Below are positions 43,980-56,037 of a stretch of 64,000 nt of DNA, piece by piece. A program made the position numbers and the translations under genes. The DNA comes from Maratus speciosus (taxonomy: Eukaryota; Arthropoda; Arachnida; Araneae; Salticidae): positions 369,610,459 to 369,674,458 of the forward strand of contig OZ010793.1 of NCBI GenBank assembly GCA_963932465.1, read 5' to 3'. How positions within the stretch are numbered: position 1 is the first letter of the stretch; each line of letters begins with the position of its first letter. The notes beneath the pieces were generated by a model, which did no database searches, had not been told where the DNA came from, and saw only the letters and a program-made list of their open reading frames with translations.

Positions 43980-45700
43980 ACATGAGGACGTGAGTTTCAA
44001 AACTCGCCTTATCCAAAATTTAATAAATCGAGTTTTCTCTACCAATCTATTCTATTGGTAAACCTGCACAGAAAAAACACTATAATCTGTAAAAAAAATA
44101 TTTTTATCCTTTATTTTTGGGTTCTTAAAATATTGGTTTGGTTTCAAAACTCGCCTTATCCACTAGGAAGTTGGCAACAAAACTAGATATATCCCTACGC
44201 ATGCGTAAGACGAACGGACGACTAGCTTATCAGCTACTATCGCAGTAATTTTCCTTCATTTCTCTGTGACCTGTTGCTATTTTCGTTTAAAGTTTTTACC
44301 TGTTCTATTCATACAAACTAATTAAATAAGTTTTACAGCATGTCTTATGTATAATGGACAGTGAATAAACTCTTGCATTTTGTGGGGGAAGGGGGAAGAA
44401 GAGAAAAAGAAATACGAACACATGGGCTAGTAAAGAATACACGCAAAAGAAGATTAAAATGTAAGTTCAAAATGGAGATTCGCTTTCTATATTTCTTACC
44501 GTCATAAGGTTTAATTTTTATTCTCAGAGATTTTAATTTAAAAGATTTAATTTTTATCCTCTGGCATAAACCTAAGGCATTTACAGTCCTCTCAAAGTAC
44601 ACTCACCAGAAAGAGAACCTCGAGTATTCAAATGTCTCAATGAAAGATGCAAAAAAAGCTTGGTGGAAGCATCATACGCTTCCACCAAGCTTTTTTTTTT
44701 TCAAGCAAAGACAAAATTGCATAAGATAACTTTATTTCGAAGTTCACATCTCAAACATCTCCTTCAAGAAACTGTCCAGGTTTCTTTCCTTCCATGAAAC
44801 ATCCAAAAAAGCAAAATTTTCACCTTGAAAGTTTTTTTACGTGCATCTCAGTGCGCTTTCAAAGGCATTACGATAAGGTACTACATAAAGACTAAGAACC
44901 ATGGCCATCTTCAAATTTGTGGAAGTGTATTTCGGAAGATTCTTGGAATATCAAAATTCAGAGTATAAAATTTGTGCCAGAGGCATCTAAAAACTGGACT
45001 TTCTTTTTAAAAAGAAAGCGGGTGGAATACCCGTGAAGTAAGAGAAACTTCAGGATGTCGACGGATTGTTAAAAAAACATTTTGATGAAAACTGGTCAGA
45101 AATGGAGGTGCTTACTTTCTATAAAAATATTATTTCTAAGGAACCAGAACAGAAGGAGATGGTGTATATATATAATATTATATGTTATATAGGTTATATT
45201 ATATTACATTCTTTTTATAAAAAAGTTATTTTAACTATAAGCTATTTATGATAAGTTTTATTTGATTATTGATAAGTTTGCTTTTGTATAATAAAACGTA
45301 ATATTAAATTTTAATCATATTTATTGCTCTCGTAAGGTTTATTTTTTAATCCGAAATATTATCATTCAATGACCAAAAAATAAAAACTATTAATTTCTTT
45401 CAGAAAGTATGGTAGACGATTGGCAACAAAACTCTTCTTATCCATAGGTTGGCAACAAAACTCTTCTTACCCATAGGTTGGCAACAAAACTCTTCTTATC
45501 CGAAACTTTTTCCAATTAATTAATTAAATGAATTAAAGTAGATTTTCCAACTTAACACAATGATATCACAGAGCAACTAGCTATAAGTATGCAAAAAATT
45601 GGAGGTATTCGATGCACGGGGTCACAGCTACGAGTTTTTCGCGATTTCCCAAAATTTGATTTTTTGGATAAGGCGAGTTTTGAAACTCACGTCTTCACAT
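43980..45700. mobile_element. TIR element C, long form
   Basis: Ends GACGTGAGTTTCAAAACTCG-CCTTATCC and its inverse, followed inward by AAAATTTAATAAATCGAG and CCAAAATTTGATTTTT. Internal copies of the motif occur at about 44138 (TTTCAAAACTCGCC) and as ACAAAACTCTTCTTATCC three times at 45421-45500. A minus-strand frame at 44345-44602 and a plus-strand frame at 45066-45251 are not recognised as a transposase. The short derivative is at 52401-52653. Confidence 0.75.
44651..44697. repeat. Perfect 20-bp hairpin
   Basis: AAAAAAAGCTTGGTGGAAGC, a 7-base loop, and its exact reverse complement. It lies within TIR element C. In RNA it would resemble a terminator-like hairpin ending in a U run, but nothing shows that it is transcribed. 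Confidence 0.85.
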
Positions 45701-46027
45701 ATTAGACATATTTTTAAGAAGACATAATTTGATTGTTAGATGTAAAATATGAATATTGTATTTTTAAGTAAATTCGAGAAGAAGTGTTTGCTTTTATGAA
45801 AAAAAAAATCGATTTTTTTTAACTTGATTGGAGTGTTATATATTTTTTTATGTGTTCGTTTAGAATATATTTTACATGCGAATATTTTTTTAATACTATA
45901 AAAATCTATTCGTTGGGGCCCACCGTAATACTTACCCATCATGGATATTCGTAATATAAAATGTGGAAAGAAAACATGTGTAAACTATTTATAAAATGCA
46001 TCGCAATTCAAAAATTATATTTAAACG

Positions 46028-46866
46028 TAGGGTAAAGTGCCCATATTTCGTCCCTCTCCTAATTTCGTCCCTCTTAACTTCGCCGCTTCTGCGAAAGTGG
46101 CGCCAGTTATGACGCAAGGCACAGAGGACGGGAGGTAAAAGGGGTCAGTGTTGCAAGTTTCGTTCGCCAAAACGCATACATAAATTAAAGACAGCGAATT
46201 TTCTATTTTTGGAACACCTGAGTTCTTATTACGCCGTTTGTAGAACGTCATTTACTGTACTGTAAGTATTTATTTCTTATTCATTGCATGTATTTTACGT
46301 TGGTAAGATGCTGCGAGTGGTATACAGTGAGTTTTAGGACGCTCAGTTCATCTTACGGGAACTGAAATTCCGTCATATTGGGAAGCAGCGTGGTCCCAAT
46401 TTTGTCCCCTTTGCCGTTCTTATTTTCGTCCCGTGGGCGATATTACGAATGGTTTTTCATGATATTTTTTTTTTAATTTTTTCCTCATGTTTGGATGACT
46501 AATGTTTCATTGTGTTATTGTACCACTGATAATTAGTACATTTCTTTGTGCCTTACTTTAATGTAAATTAAATTACTTACTCATTTATAAATAAATTTTG
46601 ATTTAGTTATAAGTTAAGCCTCGGCGTATTGGATTTTTTGGGGGGACGAAATTGGGACCATTTTTTTTTCTTTTGCATTTTTTAGATACTTTTGAAAAAA
46701 CAATTTTTCGTATTGCTGAAACTTTTTTGTTCGATATTTGCCTATGTTTCTATGTGCGTGGGTAGTTAGTGTATGTAAAATCCAAATTTGGTAAATTTTC
46801 ACTGAAAATTACAACTTCCAAGGGCCTAAAAGTGACTGGGGGACGATAACAGGGCACCTTACCCTA
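46028..46866. mobile_element. TIR element, GGGTAAAGTGCCC ends
   Basis: TAGGGTAAAGTGCCCATATT at the left and TAGGGTAAGGTGCCC inverted at the right, with TA borders. The word TTTCGTCCC or GGGACGAAA recurs at about 46046, 46062, 46417 and 46642 and as GGGGGACGATAAC at 46839. 839 bp, no transposase; the 76-codon minus frame at 46021-46251 lies in the end and is not a known protein. Confidence 0.75.
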
Positions 46867-46907
46867 TATTTAAATTTTTTTAAAGCATAGTAATGCTCTG
46901 ATATGCG

Positions 46908-47221
46908 GGTACTACTTGATTATCCCGTCGACCCAATTCGACAAATTGTATAAATCATCAAACTACTCGCAAAATTATACAAACTGCATAATTTTTATTT
47001 TAAATAACGAAAGAACAAATAAATTAGTAAAAGAGTAATAAAAATACAAAAAGAAACAAAGAAAAAGAAAAAGGTCGAATAAAAAATCACTTGATGACGC
47101 AACAAACACGTATAACGTGTTTAATGTCAAGTGAATGTGACTTTTACGATAAGCCATTATTGGCATTTAATCTTATAGTTTGGCGATAATTTTTTGGTCG
47201 ACGGGATAATCGAGTAGTACC
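46908..47221. mobile_element. MITE, TTATCCCGTCGACC ends
   Basis: GGTACTACTTGATTATCCCG-TCGACC at the left is mirrored by GGTCGACGGGATAATCGAGT-AGTACC at the right, with one mismatch. 314 bp, AT-rich centre. A related word TCCCGGCTACTAATTATCCG lies just outside at 47397. The TATCCCG style fits pogo/Tigger-like elements. Confidence 0.75.
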
Positions 47222-48299
47222 AAATTGCGTAAAAGAAACATCCTTATAACTCCAAAAATGATAATCCTATTAACTAACAGTTTACTGAGTCGGATTAAGC
47301 GTCTCATTTCCAATTAAAATACATCTTTGAATTGAAATCTGAATGAAATACAGGGTCATGAAAAATCGAAGAGTGTGAAAAATATGACTACAAATATCCC
47401 GGCTACTAATTATCCGACGACTTCATTCTTTATGTAAAATTAGTGTTTGTTTTTTTTTAATTGTCTTTTATTTTCACTCCTTAAAATAAACAATTTCGAA
47501 AAATTTTATATACCTTGTATCAGAACGAATATTCCAAGAGTTCGAAAAAAAATAGTTCTGGATAACCTAGGTTACTGACATTATATAGGTTTCTATCCAT
47601 TATTACATACTAAGTACACACCAAATTTCAAGTCTCTATCTCAGTTTGTTCAGGAGATAGAGCGTTTACAGTCACACAGACACAAACACACAGACGGACG
47701 GCAAATTTATTTTTCTAAAAAGGTGTTTTTCGGAATCTCCAGTGACTGAAACGTGTAAATCCGTCAAAAAAAATTTCTGATTTTTAAAACTATTGCAAGG
47801 CTTAGTAATAAATTGTGAATAAGTTTAAATGAATGAGAAAATTGCTACTTTATTAAATTCGAAAGCATTACATTTGTTTGTGTGTTTTAAAATAAATTAG
47901 AAATTTTAATTTATTGAATTCTCATTTTTTCATTTAAAAAATGAATTCGAACTTTGCATAATACAGCCCAGACAATACGCATGTGTAGAAGAAATAAACG
48001 AAATTCCCCCCCCCCCCCCCCCCTCTTTTTCAGACTTCCGGGAAGAATTAGAGGGAAAAGCATGTTTCCCAGGAGTACGGAAATTATTCGTTTAAAATAA
48101 CGGATAATTTTGTGTATAAAGACGAATTTTTTCTAACATTGATCAAAAGGGAATAAAATGTATATTTGAACGTTAATGATAACATACCTGTTAATTTGTT
48201 ACCACAAAAGATAAAATTGATATTAGACATATATAATTATAAACTATTTTTCCACAATTCCATTAAAATATTAATGAATTTTCTTTTATTTCAGATTCG
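47222..48299. other. No gene; repeat scraps and poly-C tract
   Basis: Around 47620-47770 the sequence CCAAATTTCAAGTCTCTATC, GGAGATAGAGCG and ACACAGACGGACGG is a common arthropod repeat style. A poly-C run lies at 48006-48023. A TTCCxGGAGTA(C/T)xGGAAATT-like segment at 48065-48095 mirrors one at 42695-42720. Confidence 0.4.
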
Positions 48300-48426
48300 T
48301 GTTTAAGAATTTCGGGTTTAGGTCATGTTTCGGGTTGACGAAATTATTTTAATTATGTACGGGTCGGGATGTGGTTTGACTTGAAATTGAGTTTTAGGGT
48401 TCGAGTCCAAACCCACGCAGGACTGT

Positions 48427-49117
48427 AATTCCCCTTTCCTTGGGTCTAAGCATCATTGGCACACACGCAAATATGGCACTGGATAATAACGTTGCGTAAA
48501 AAACAAAATAGTAAGTTATAAATCTACAGAATGTAAATGTGTTGAAAAACTAATAAAATTATTTTCTTGAAAATCGTATGATTTCCACAATTTCGATCTT
48601 TTTCATTTGCATTAACGCTTTCATCAATATAAATTTTACAATTTTTTTTTTGCCTATTTCGATATTATTTTTTTTAAACGTAATAGAAAAATTATTTATC
48701 TGTCTTTTATTTTGATTAATAAAAATATAAATAAATTGATTGTGTCTCATATAAATAATTAACATATAATTCAATAAAATAAGGGGTAGCTTATTATAAA
48801 ACTAGTTGACTACAATAAAAAATAGGCTATATTACGCTATAACTGCAGTTTAGAAGCACATGCCTAATTAATAAATTAATCTTTCTCTTGTTAACTTGTA
48901 TAATTTTATGATTTGCAGAGTTTTTCTACACGACGTATTTCTACACTATTATTTGTATAATATGCAAATAATATCATTATTACTTTTTTAAGTTTGAACT
49001 AAAAAATATGAGTGGAATTGAAAAAAAAAATTAATAAACCGTTCCATAAACAAAAGCATTTTCTTTTCTAAATTTATCATTTAAAGAAATAAATAGATTC
49101 TTTAAAACAATATTAAC
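48427..49117. other. AT-rich, no gene
   Basis: Nothing recognised. Confidence 0.35.
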
Positions 49118-49599
49118 AAGTCGTAAACTGTATGTCAAACATGGCAAATGAGATGCGTTCGTACTATAACTAGTTTTATAAATATTCAGATCTTGGTGGA
49201 AGCTGTTGCACTTAAATACAAAAATGCATGAAAACAAAATTTATTACGATTCTATATATTAAATTTAGTAATACAGAAATAATATGACTTCATTTTTAAT
49301 TTGATGTAATCACCATAGCAACCTAGAATCATTACCTATCATGGGATATCCCTGAATTAATTACGTATGATAGGATTTAATAGAATGGACTAAACTTTTA
49401 TTAATATCCTTTTAAGTTTTGATTCGATTTTCATAAAATTTGAAATGATTCGGCAAAATTCTGAAGCGGTTATATATATTAAATTTCAAACCATTCGGTT
49501 GGGTAGTTTTTGCGCTGTTACATGCGGACAGACAGACAGACCAGACGACGGCTATAGGTGATCGGTGCAACGAACTTATATAATTACGAGCACACCTAA
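49118..49599. mobile_element. Repeat insertion, copy 2 of 2 (other at 29142)
   Basis: Same end sequences and inner order as 29142-29719, but with one instead of two copies of the inner 135-bp block. It ends TTATATAATTACGAGCACAC-CTAA. A (TA)n tract follows at 49609-49636. Confidence 0.65.
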
Positions 49600-49606
49600 A
49601 AATGAC

Positions 49607-49641
<35 letters not shown>

Positions 49642-50279
49642 CATTAATTAAACATAACCTACCACCGTCAATTATTATGAATTAAAGCTGTAAGTATTAA
49701 AAAAAAAAAAAAAAAAAAAATTATTATAAGAATTATTATGGAAGAAAAAATAAAAAAGTGGACACCGACAAAAATTGAAAAGCTTATACATTGAATTACG
49801 TTATCAAGGGCACAGAATTCAATGATATAAGCAATATATATATATATATATATATAACAGAACACATATTCAAAAACTCATTTTTTAAATATTATCAAAT
49901 GGTGATATTTTCCGTTACTGTATTTAGAATATCACGTAAGAGATTGATATACATCACATTATCATGTTGACAAAATATTAAATGTCGCACGCATATGCTA
50001 AATAACAAAAGCTCTTTTTTTTTTGTTGCATGATTACATCTGAATTTTCAGTCATGCACTTTGATAGCGTGCGCACTTTGACAGCTTTGATAGCATTAGT
50101 GATTATTTGCAAGATTTTTAAATTAATCTTTTTGAAATGACAGCTAGACGTGCATAAAAATTAGCACTTCTAATTTATTTTGTAGAAATTGAAAGAATAA
50201 TTATAAATTTCATATGTCAGAGTGCACCTGGTGACAGATCAAAGATAAGTAGATCCGAGGGTCTGGGACTTATTTCAGG
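49600..50279. other. Microsatellites and AT-rich DNA
   Basis: (TA)n at 49609-49636 and 49835-49857, a poly-A run at 49700-49720. No gene. Confidence 0.6.
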
Positions 50280-51057
50280 TAGAGTCCTGCATCATGTGGG
50301 GTAACCCGATTTTACTCAAACCAGACCCGACTCGCAGATCGGGTTGGGTCGGTTTGACGCTAGATTTTTCCTTTTGGGTCGGATTTCCTTTAAATATTTT
50401 GGTTTGGGGCTAAGTTTTGACTCTTTCGGGTCGGGGTCGGGTTGAAAGTTTTTTTTTTTTATTATTATTATCAAAGAAAGTATTGAATATTTTTCAAAGA
50501 GAAAAACTATATTTTTGAGGATTAATTGATCTATATGCGTTCACTTTATGCGCATACAAAAAAAAAGATAAAAATGATATTAGAGATATAATTGTAAGCT
50601 ATGTTTTCTTAATTGCATTAAAATATGGATTATTATCTTTATTTTCAATTCGGGTTGAAATGTATCGGGTTGATTTTTTTTTTTTGTCGGATTTATGTCG
50701 GATCGGTTTGACGCTAGTTTTTTCGTTGCGGGTCAAGTTTCCGTTAAATATTTCGGGTTCAGGTTAGGTTTTGACTCTTTCGGTTTTCAAAAGAAAGTTC
50801 TGAATATTTTTCAAATGAGGAAATGTATATTTTTTAAGATTAATTTGTGTATATGCGCTCATTTTAATACAAAAAAGATACGATTGATATAATTGTAGAA
50901 TACTTTTCCTTAATTGTAGAAAAATATGCATAATGTTTCTTTCTCACTTCGGGTTGGTTTCGGTTTGAAGTGCATTGGGTTTGGGTAAAGTTTCGGGTTA
51001 ACTTTAGGCAGTCAATTGGGTTCAAGTCAGGCAGAAACCGACCAATACAGGACTCTA
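50280..51057. mobile_element. GGGTC-rich TIR element, small copy
   Basis: Ends TAGAGTCCTGCAT and, inverted, TTAGAGTCCTGTAT. The interior is a diverged tandem duplication of about 355 bp: GGTTTGACGCTAGATTTTTC at 50358 and GGTTTGACGCTAGTTTTTTC at 50704 start parallel blocks. Related to 42513-48426. No transposase. Confidence 0.7.
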
Positions 51058-51651
51058 ATTTGGCGTATCTCTTTCTATTTCGCCTAAAAAAATTTAAACA
51101 TTTTCGAAGCATTCGAGTATATAAATGAAAATTTATGAATGTGAATTCGGGGCTCCCAAAATCAGGGAGCCCGGGGCCACGTCTTTATAGGTCTATGCTG
51201 TGAGAGGCCACTTCACTGAAATTCCCTAATCCGATGTTAACCTACGAGAAAATTTAATTACATGATTACTCATTACCTGACGTAATTATCGAAGTATGGT
51301 GTTCACCATCAGAAAGTAGATGTTAGATGCCGACGAGATGCGATTAAAAAAATGATCGAACTTCAGTTTTAACTATTTAACTATTTTTTAAATTTCATCA
51401 AGTGAAAATTTTAAAGTTTATAGTTTAAAAATACTTAAAATTTAAAGAGATATTTTTTTTAAAACTCACTTCCTTGACATGATCTACTTTCTGATGGTGA
51501 AAATATTTTGTGGAACTATCAGTAATATGAATTCAATATAAAAATAATATAAATAAAATTACATAAATTTTCAAATAAACCCATCATTTTGGAGGCACAT
51601 GTTATATACTTCATTAATTGCTGAAAGGTGTTAAATAACTATTATAAATGC
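51058..51651. other. No gene; small inverted repeat
   Basis: GGTGTTCACCATCAGAAAGT-AGAT near 51299 and ATCTACTTTCTGATGGTGAA near 51481 are inverted copies about 180 bp apart, suggesting a small foldback at about 51240-51520. Confidence 0.5.
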
Positions 51652-52310
51652 AGTAAAAAAAAGTTTTTATATATAAAGTGACTTATGCAGATTTCGACTT
51701 CACCGAAGTCTTTTTCAAGACAAATGAGAATTATCTGCAGTTGCCCGATCAATAGTGCAACAATTTGAAACGCCAGCATCACGTTTTTAATGTTATTTTA
51801 TTTTTACTTTGGTGTTTATTTCAATGGAGTAACTCAACCCATAATTTGGGTAAGTTAAAATTATGCTGTATGATGACAAAGAATTTTTACGCGCTATTTC
51901 AATGGTTTCCCTTACAATGGATGGATAGCACAAATTAGAGGAAAAGGGTTATTTTCGTTTCATTGAAATTTATCTGGACGACTTCTAGCAAGAGATTAGT
52001 AAAGATTTGTAGAATTTTATCAAGTAAAAATTTAACATGAAATGATACAACATCATTTAACTTTCAAAATTATGGATTGAGTTTCTCTATGGTCAAGAGT
52101 ATGGAGATATATATCAAAGTAAAAATAAAAGGAAATAACGTCAATAATCTGAGAGAGAACATAAAAAAAACGTTAATGATGGCGTTTCAATTCATTGCAT
52201 TATCAATCGTGCAACCGTAGCAAATTCTCATTTGTCTTGAAAAAAGCTTCCGCGAAGACGAAACATGTAAAATATTTATGCGTAAGAACTTTTTTTACAG
52301 TTTTTATTTA
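51652..52310. repeat. Foldback element, about 210-bp arms
   Basis: The left arm (51652-51865: ATGCAGATTTCGACTTCACC, TCAAGACAAATGAGAATT, AACGCCAGCATCACG, TTATTTTTACTTTGGTG) is mirrored by the right arm 52065-52310 (CAAAGTAAAAATAAAAGG, AACGTTAATGATGGCGTTTC, AATTCTCATTTGTCTTGAAA, GAAGACGAAACATGT). The end motif CTTGAAAAA..GAAGxCGAAA is in the style of Penelope-like or hammerhead-associated ends. Confidence 0.65.
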
Positions 52311-52400
52311 ATTTAGAATTTTAGACCGCAATATATTGCCCTAGTTGCTAATCATAAAACATTAAATTCCTACTTTAGTTTTTCTTTTCTTTTATACTTA

Positions 52401-52653
52401 CATAGGACGTGAGTTTCAAAACTCGCATTATCCAAAATTTAAAAAATCGAGTTTTCTCTTTAAATCTATTCTATTGGTGAACTTGCATCGAAAAAACACT
52501 ATAATATGCAAAAAAAACTAGTTTTGTCCTGTAGTTATGGCATTGTAAAATTTTAGTTTACAATGAAGACCAATGGAAGCAGTCAGAGGTTTTTCCCGAT
52601 TTTCCAAAATTTGATTTTTTGGATAAGGCGAGTTTTGAAACTCACCTCCTCAT
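52401..52653. mobile_element. TIR element C, short MITE derivative
   Basis: Has the same ends and the same first 110 bases inward as 43980-45700 (GTGAGTTTCAAAACTCGC, TCTATTCTATTGGT, AAAAAACACTATAAT), and the same right end, with about 1.47 kb of the middle missing. A clear internal-deletion derivative. Confidence 0.85.
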
Positions 52654-53035
52654 GTTTATTATTTTTCTTTTTATGTCCGAGATTTTCAAGTTCCAAATAT
52701 TATCATTTCCATCCTTACCTACATTTCCACGAATAGTATGCCAGAGGGAAAAGAAAAATCCCGACTGATAGTCATAACTCAAATTATAAAAGTCATATAA
52801 TAAGCTGTTTGCGCCAGAATGACATGGAATTAAATTGCTTTTGTATGATATTGTCATGACATGATAGAAAATATTTTCACATATGTGACATACATATGTC
52901 ACATAATGTAAAAATATTTTATATCATAAATGATTTTGAAAATGTCGCCGTTTGTGCGATGAAACGTTAGTCAATCTAAATAAAGATATTTTATCACTTT
53001 TTATAGCATTGTTTAACTTAATCTGATTGTTATGT
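52654..53035. other. No gene; element-end scrap
   Basis: GATGAAACGTTAGTCAATCT-AAATAAA at 52958-52984 is a common end-of-element style in arthropod repeats. ATATGTCACATA-type palindrome at 52876-52904. Nothing else. Confidence 0.4.
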
Positions 53036-53745
53036 ATTTTTTAACGCTGATTTCGAAGACGACCTTCCGTTTTAACAATCACGTCAGGATTTTTAGCAAA
53101 TAGTTAATTTCAAAGTTAAAAAGTCAAAAAATAGCAAAAATCTGCCAAAGCAATTTGTCAAAGATTCACCAAAATAAAGCAAATGTTTTCAATACATCTG
53201 CGACAAATTTCCAGCCTTGTTAACCTCCAAAATAAAATAGGACACCGAGATGAATCCCATAGAGAATATAAATGGAAAAGCGCGAGGCAGAGCATGAGCG
53301 ATTCAAAGAAACTTCTAGACATCAAATAACATTTTAAGGATTTTAAATACACAATAGTTTACATGTTTAGCTGTAAAAATGCATAGTATAAGCCAAAAGA
53401 TGAATAAATCACTATTAAAAAAAAGGTGTTTTAAGCATATTTTATAGTATCAAATTTCCGCCATATTTCGAATTTTTAAATTTTTTAAATTTGAGATTTG
53501 CGAAAAATCCTGATGTGGTGATAAAAAAGGAAGGTCATTTTCAGATTCAGCAATACAAAATACATAAGAATCAATCATGAAAGGCTAAAAAACACAACCA
53601 TCAACGCATTACAAATAGGGTACATATTTTATAAATATATTTTTACTAATTTTTGACTTTTTAACTTTGAAATTTACGATTTGCGAAAAACCCTGACGTG
53701 ATAATTAAAAATTAAGGCCATCTTCGGATTCAGCGCTGCAAAATA
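53036..53745. repeat. Inverted repeat element
   Basis: The left arm around 53036-53130 (CTGATTTCGAAGACGACCTT-CCG, CACGTCAGGATTTTTAGCAA) is mirrored at 53640-53745 (TTTGCGAAAAACCCTGACGT, TTAAGGCCATCTTCGGATTC-AGCG). A third partial copy lies at 53480-53560 in the same orientation as the right arm. Confidence 0.6.
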
Positions 53746-54195
53746 CAATGAGCCAACTATCAAAAGTTAAAAAATATGACACAACCCAAATTTTGCAGGC
53801 TGGTGTATTCATTTCTTCAACAAAACCTCCCTTAAAATCTTTTTTCTAAAAATGCATAATTAATTTACTCTTTTTTTTTCTTCATATCATTCATGCAATT
53901 CCTTATTCGTATACACTGTTAAAAGATATAGATCCGAGAAAGTTCAGGTTCCCATAGTAGAGAGTAGATTTTTTACTTAAAAATAAGAATAATTATGCTC
54001 ATTTTTTAGTACACTTGGCTTACAACAATTCCGAGTATTTAAGTTTCAAATTTTAAAATATGACCCGTGTTCATTAAAATAATAATAATAATAATAATAA
54101 TTATAATAATAATAATAATAATCCATACTAATAAAAGAAAGTTTTGCTCTGTGTATGTCAGTCTGTTCGCGATAGCTAGAATAATCTACAGCACG
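53746..54195. other. AT-rich DNA, AAT microsatellite, Helentron-like start
   Basis: (AAT)n at 54079-54122. The sequence after it, CCATACTAATAAAAGAAAGT-TTTGCTCTGTG, resembles the start of Helentron-like repeats, and is cut at 54195 by the foldback that follows. Confidence 0.45.
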
Positions 54196-55638
54196 TACAC
54201 TATATGGCCAAAGGTGACCGTCCACTTACGATTTTAGACGTTTTGTCAAATATGTAGAAAAATACATGAAGAATTAACCTGAAACTCCAGGTGTGTAAAG
54301 AGTATAGTATAGGTCATATATTTCCGCAAAGGTTTTTTCCCGAAACCCCATAGGAGACCGTCATCAAATTGAAAAAAGAATGAATATCTTTTGGATAACC
54401 CTGTTAAAACTAATGTAGCAAAAGCGTTCAAACTGTAGATTATGATTAAGTGGCTTATTGTAATAATTTGTATACATTTTTATGAGGATAGCATGTATAC
54501 TTGAAGAGAAATTCGAGTTTTCATAAAAATAGTCTCAAATTTTGCCAAGTTTTTTGCTTATAATTTGCAGAGTTCTTAATATAAAAAAAAAAGTTCTTTT
54601 CAAAAAATATGACAAACAACATTGTACACAATACCCTGCAATAAGATTTAAAATATAGTAAAAATTGTATGAAAATGAGCAGGTTTAATAAATAATGTTT
54701 CACTGCGCATGCCCGAACGCAATCAAAATATAATGTGCATAATGTGTTAGCAAAATGTATAGAGCAACTTTTGTAAAAGTCTCATAAACATAGTTTGAAA
54801 TTTTTGAAAATTATCGTTGATGGAATAAGCTTAAAATCTGTTGTTCCCAAAATGAAGCATAAAGATGAGGGACCGTATCCATATATCCTTTGATTAGTGT
54901 CAATATAGCATACACAATATAGCACGCACTACTGTGTTTGGATACAACCCCTCATCTTTTTGCTTTCTTTTGGGAATAACGGATTTTTATCTTATTCTAT
55001 CAACGATAATTTTCAGACTTTTCAAACTATGTTTTTGAGACTTTCACAAAAGTTGCTCTATTCATTTAGCTAACGCATTATGCAAATTATATTTTGATTA
55101 TATTCGGGCATGCGCAGTGAAACATTATTTAATAAACGTGCTCATTTTTCATACAATTTTTATTATTTTTAAATTCTAATTGCAGGGTATTGTGTGCAAT
55201 ATTGTTTGTCATATTTTCTGAAAAGAACATTTTTATATATTAAGACCTCTACAAATTATAAGGAAAAAATTTGGCAAAATTTGAGACTATTTTTGTGAAA
55301 ACCTGAATTTCTCTTCGAGTATACATGCTATCCTCATAAAAATGTATACAAATTATTACAATAAGCGACTTAATCATAATCTACAGTTTGAACGCTTTTG
55401 CTACATTAGTTTTTACAGGGTTATCCAAAAGATATTAGTTATTTTTCAATTTGTTGACGGTCTCTTATGGGGTTTCGGGGAAAAATCCTCACGGAAATGT
55501 ATGACCTGTACTATTCTATATTAATATTTGGAAATTTTTCCAGAGAGAAACATTCGCCTTGAATACAATATTTCAAATGAAAATCAAATTTCAAATTATT
55601 TTTGCTTAAAAGGCGCAAAGACCAACTTAGTGAAAAAT

Positions 55639-55709
55639 ATTCCATGCCGGGAATCGAACCCGGGTCATCAGTATAGCGCACTGACGTTCTACCGCTAAAC
55701 CACATGGAA
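55639..55709 (-). tRNA. tRNA-like sequence 1 (possibly pseudo)
   Basis: Minus strand. Acceptor stem TTCCATG/CATGGAA (7 pairs), D arm GTTT-AGCGGTA-GAAC, anticodon arm TCAGT-GCGCTAT-ACTGA, variable loop TGAC, T arm CCGGG-TTCGATT-CCCGG all pair. The A- and B-boxes are intact and TTTTT follows within a few bases. The anticodon loop GCGCTAT would give GCT but lacks the near-universal T33 (it has C), and a GCT serine tRNA should have a long variable arm. So it is either a tRNA-derived SINE head or a tRNA with a changed loop. Confidence 0.55.
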
Positions 55710-55966
55710 CGATTTTTCACTAAGTTGGTCTTTGCGCCTTTTAAGCAAAAATAATTTGAAATTTGATTTTCATTTGAAATATTGTATTCAAGGCGAATGT
55801 TTCTCTCTGGAAAAATTTCCAAATATTAATATAGATTCATCGATGCTGGATTTAATTAAGTGTCTGTGTTTGCCCCATGTTGGTGGCTCACGGAAAATAT
55901 TCCATCTTGTGCTGCGTTTGTAGCCTTGCCAACTTGTAATAGTGAGAAGTTCCAGGCTGGGTATCG

Positions 55967-56037
55967 TTCCATGTGGTTTAGCGGTAGAACGTCAGTGCGC
56001 TATACTGATGACCCGGGTTCGATTCCCGGCATGGAAT
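55967..56037 (+). tRNA. tRNA-like sequence 2, identical body
   Basis: Plus-strand copy of 55639-55709 with no difference seen over the 70-base body, and the same TTTTT downstream. Followed by the TTTTTCACTAAGTTGGTC arm. The same caveat about the anticodon loop applies. Confidence 0.55.

Larger units (their letters stand above)
42513..48426. mobile_element. Outer GGGTC-rich TIR element holding a large nest
   Basis: The left end TATAGTCCTACATCAG is followed by GGTGTCGGGTTCATGC and GTGTCAAGTTCGAGTCGAG; the right end near 48300-48426 has TTTCGGGTTTAGG, GTACGGGTCGGGATG and ends ACGCAGGACTGTAA. Both match the smaller related element at 50280-51057. The two ends are separated by about 5.6 kb of other repeats, so they may be one element filled by later insertions or two separate solo ends. 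Confidence 0.4.

Noticed and set aside
44651..44697. Rho-independent terminator
   Set aside because: The hairpin plus T-run has the right shape, but the DNA is eukaryotic and sits inside a transposon; it is listed as a hairpin only.
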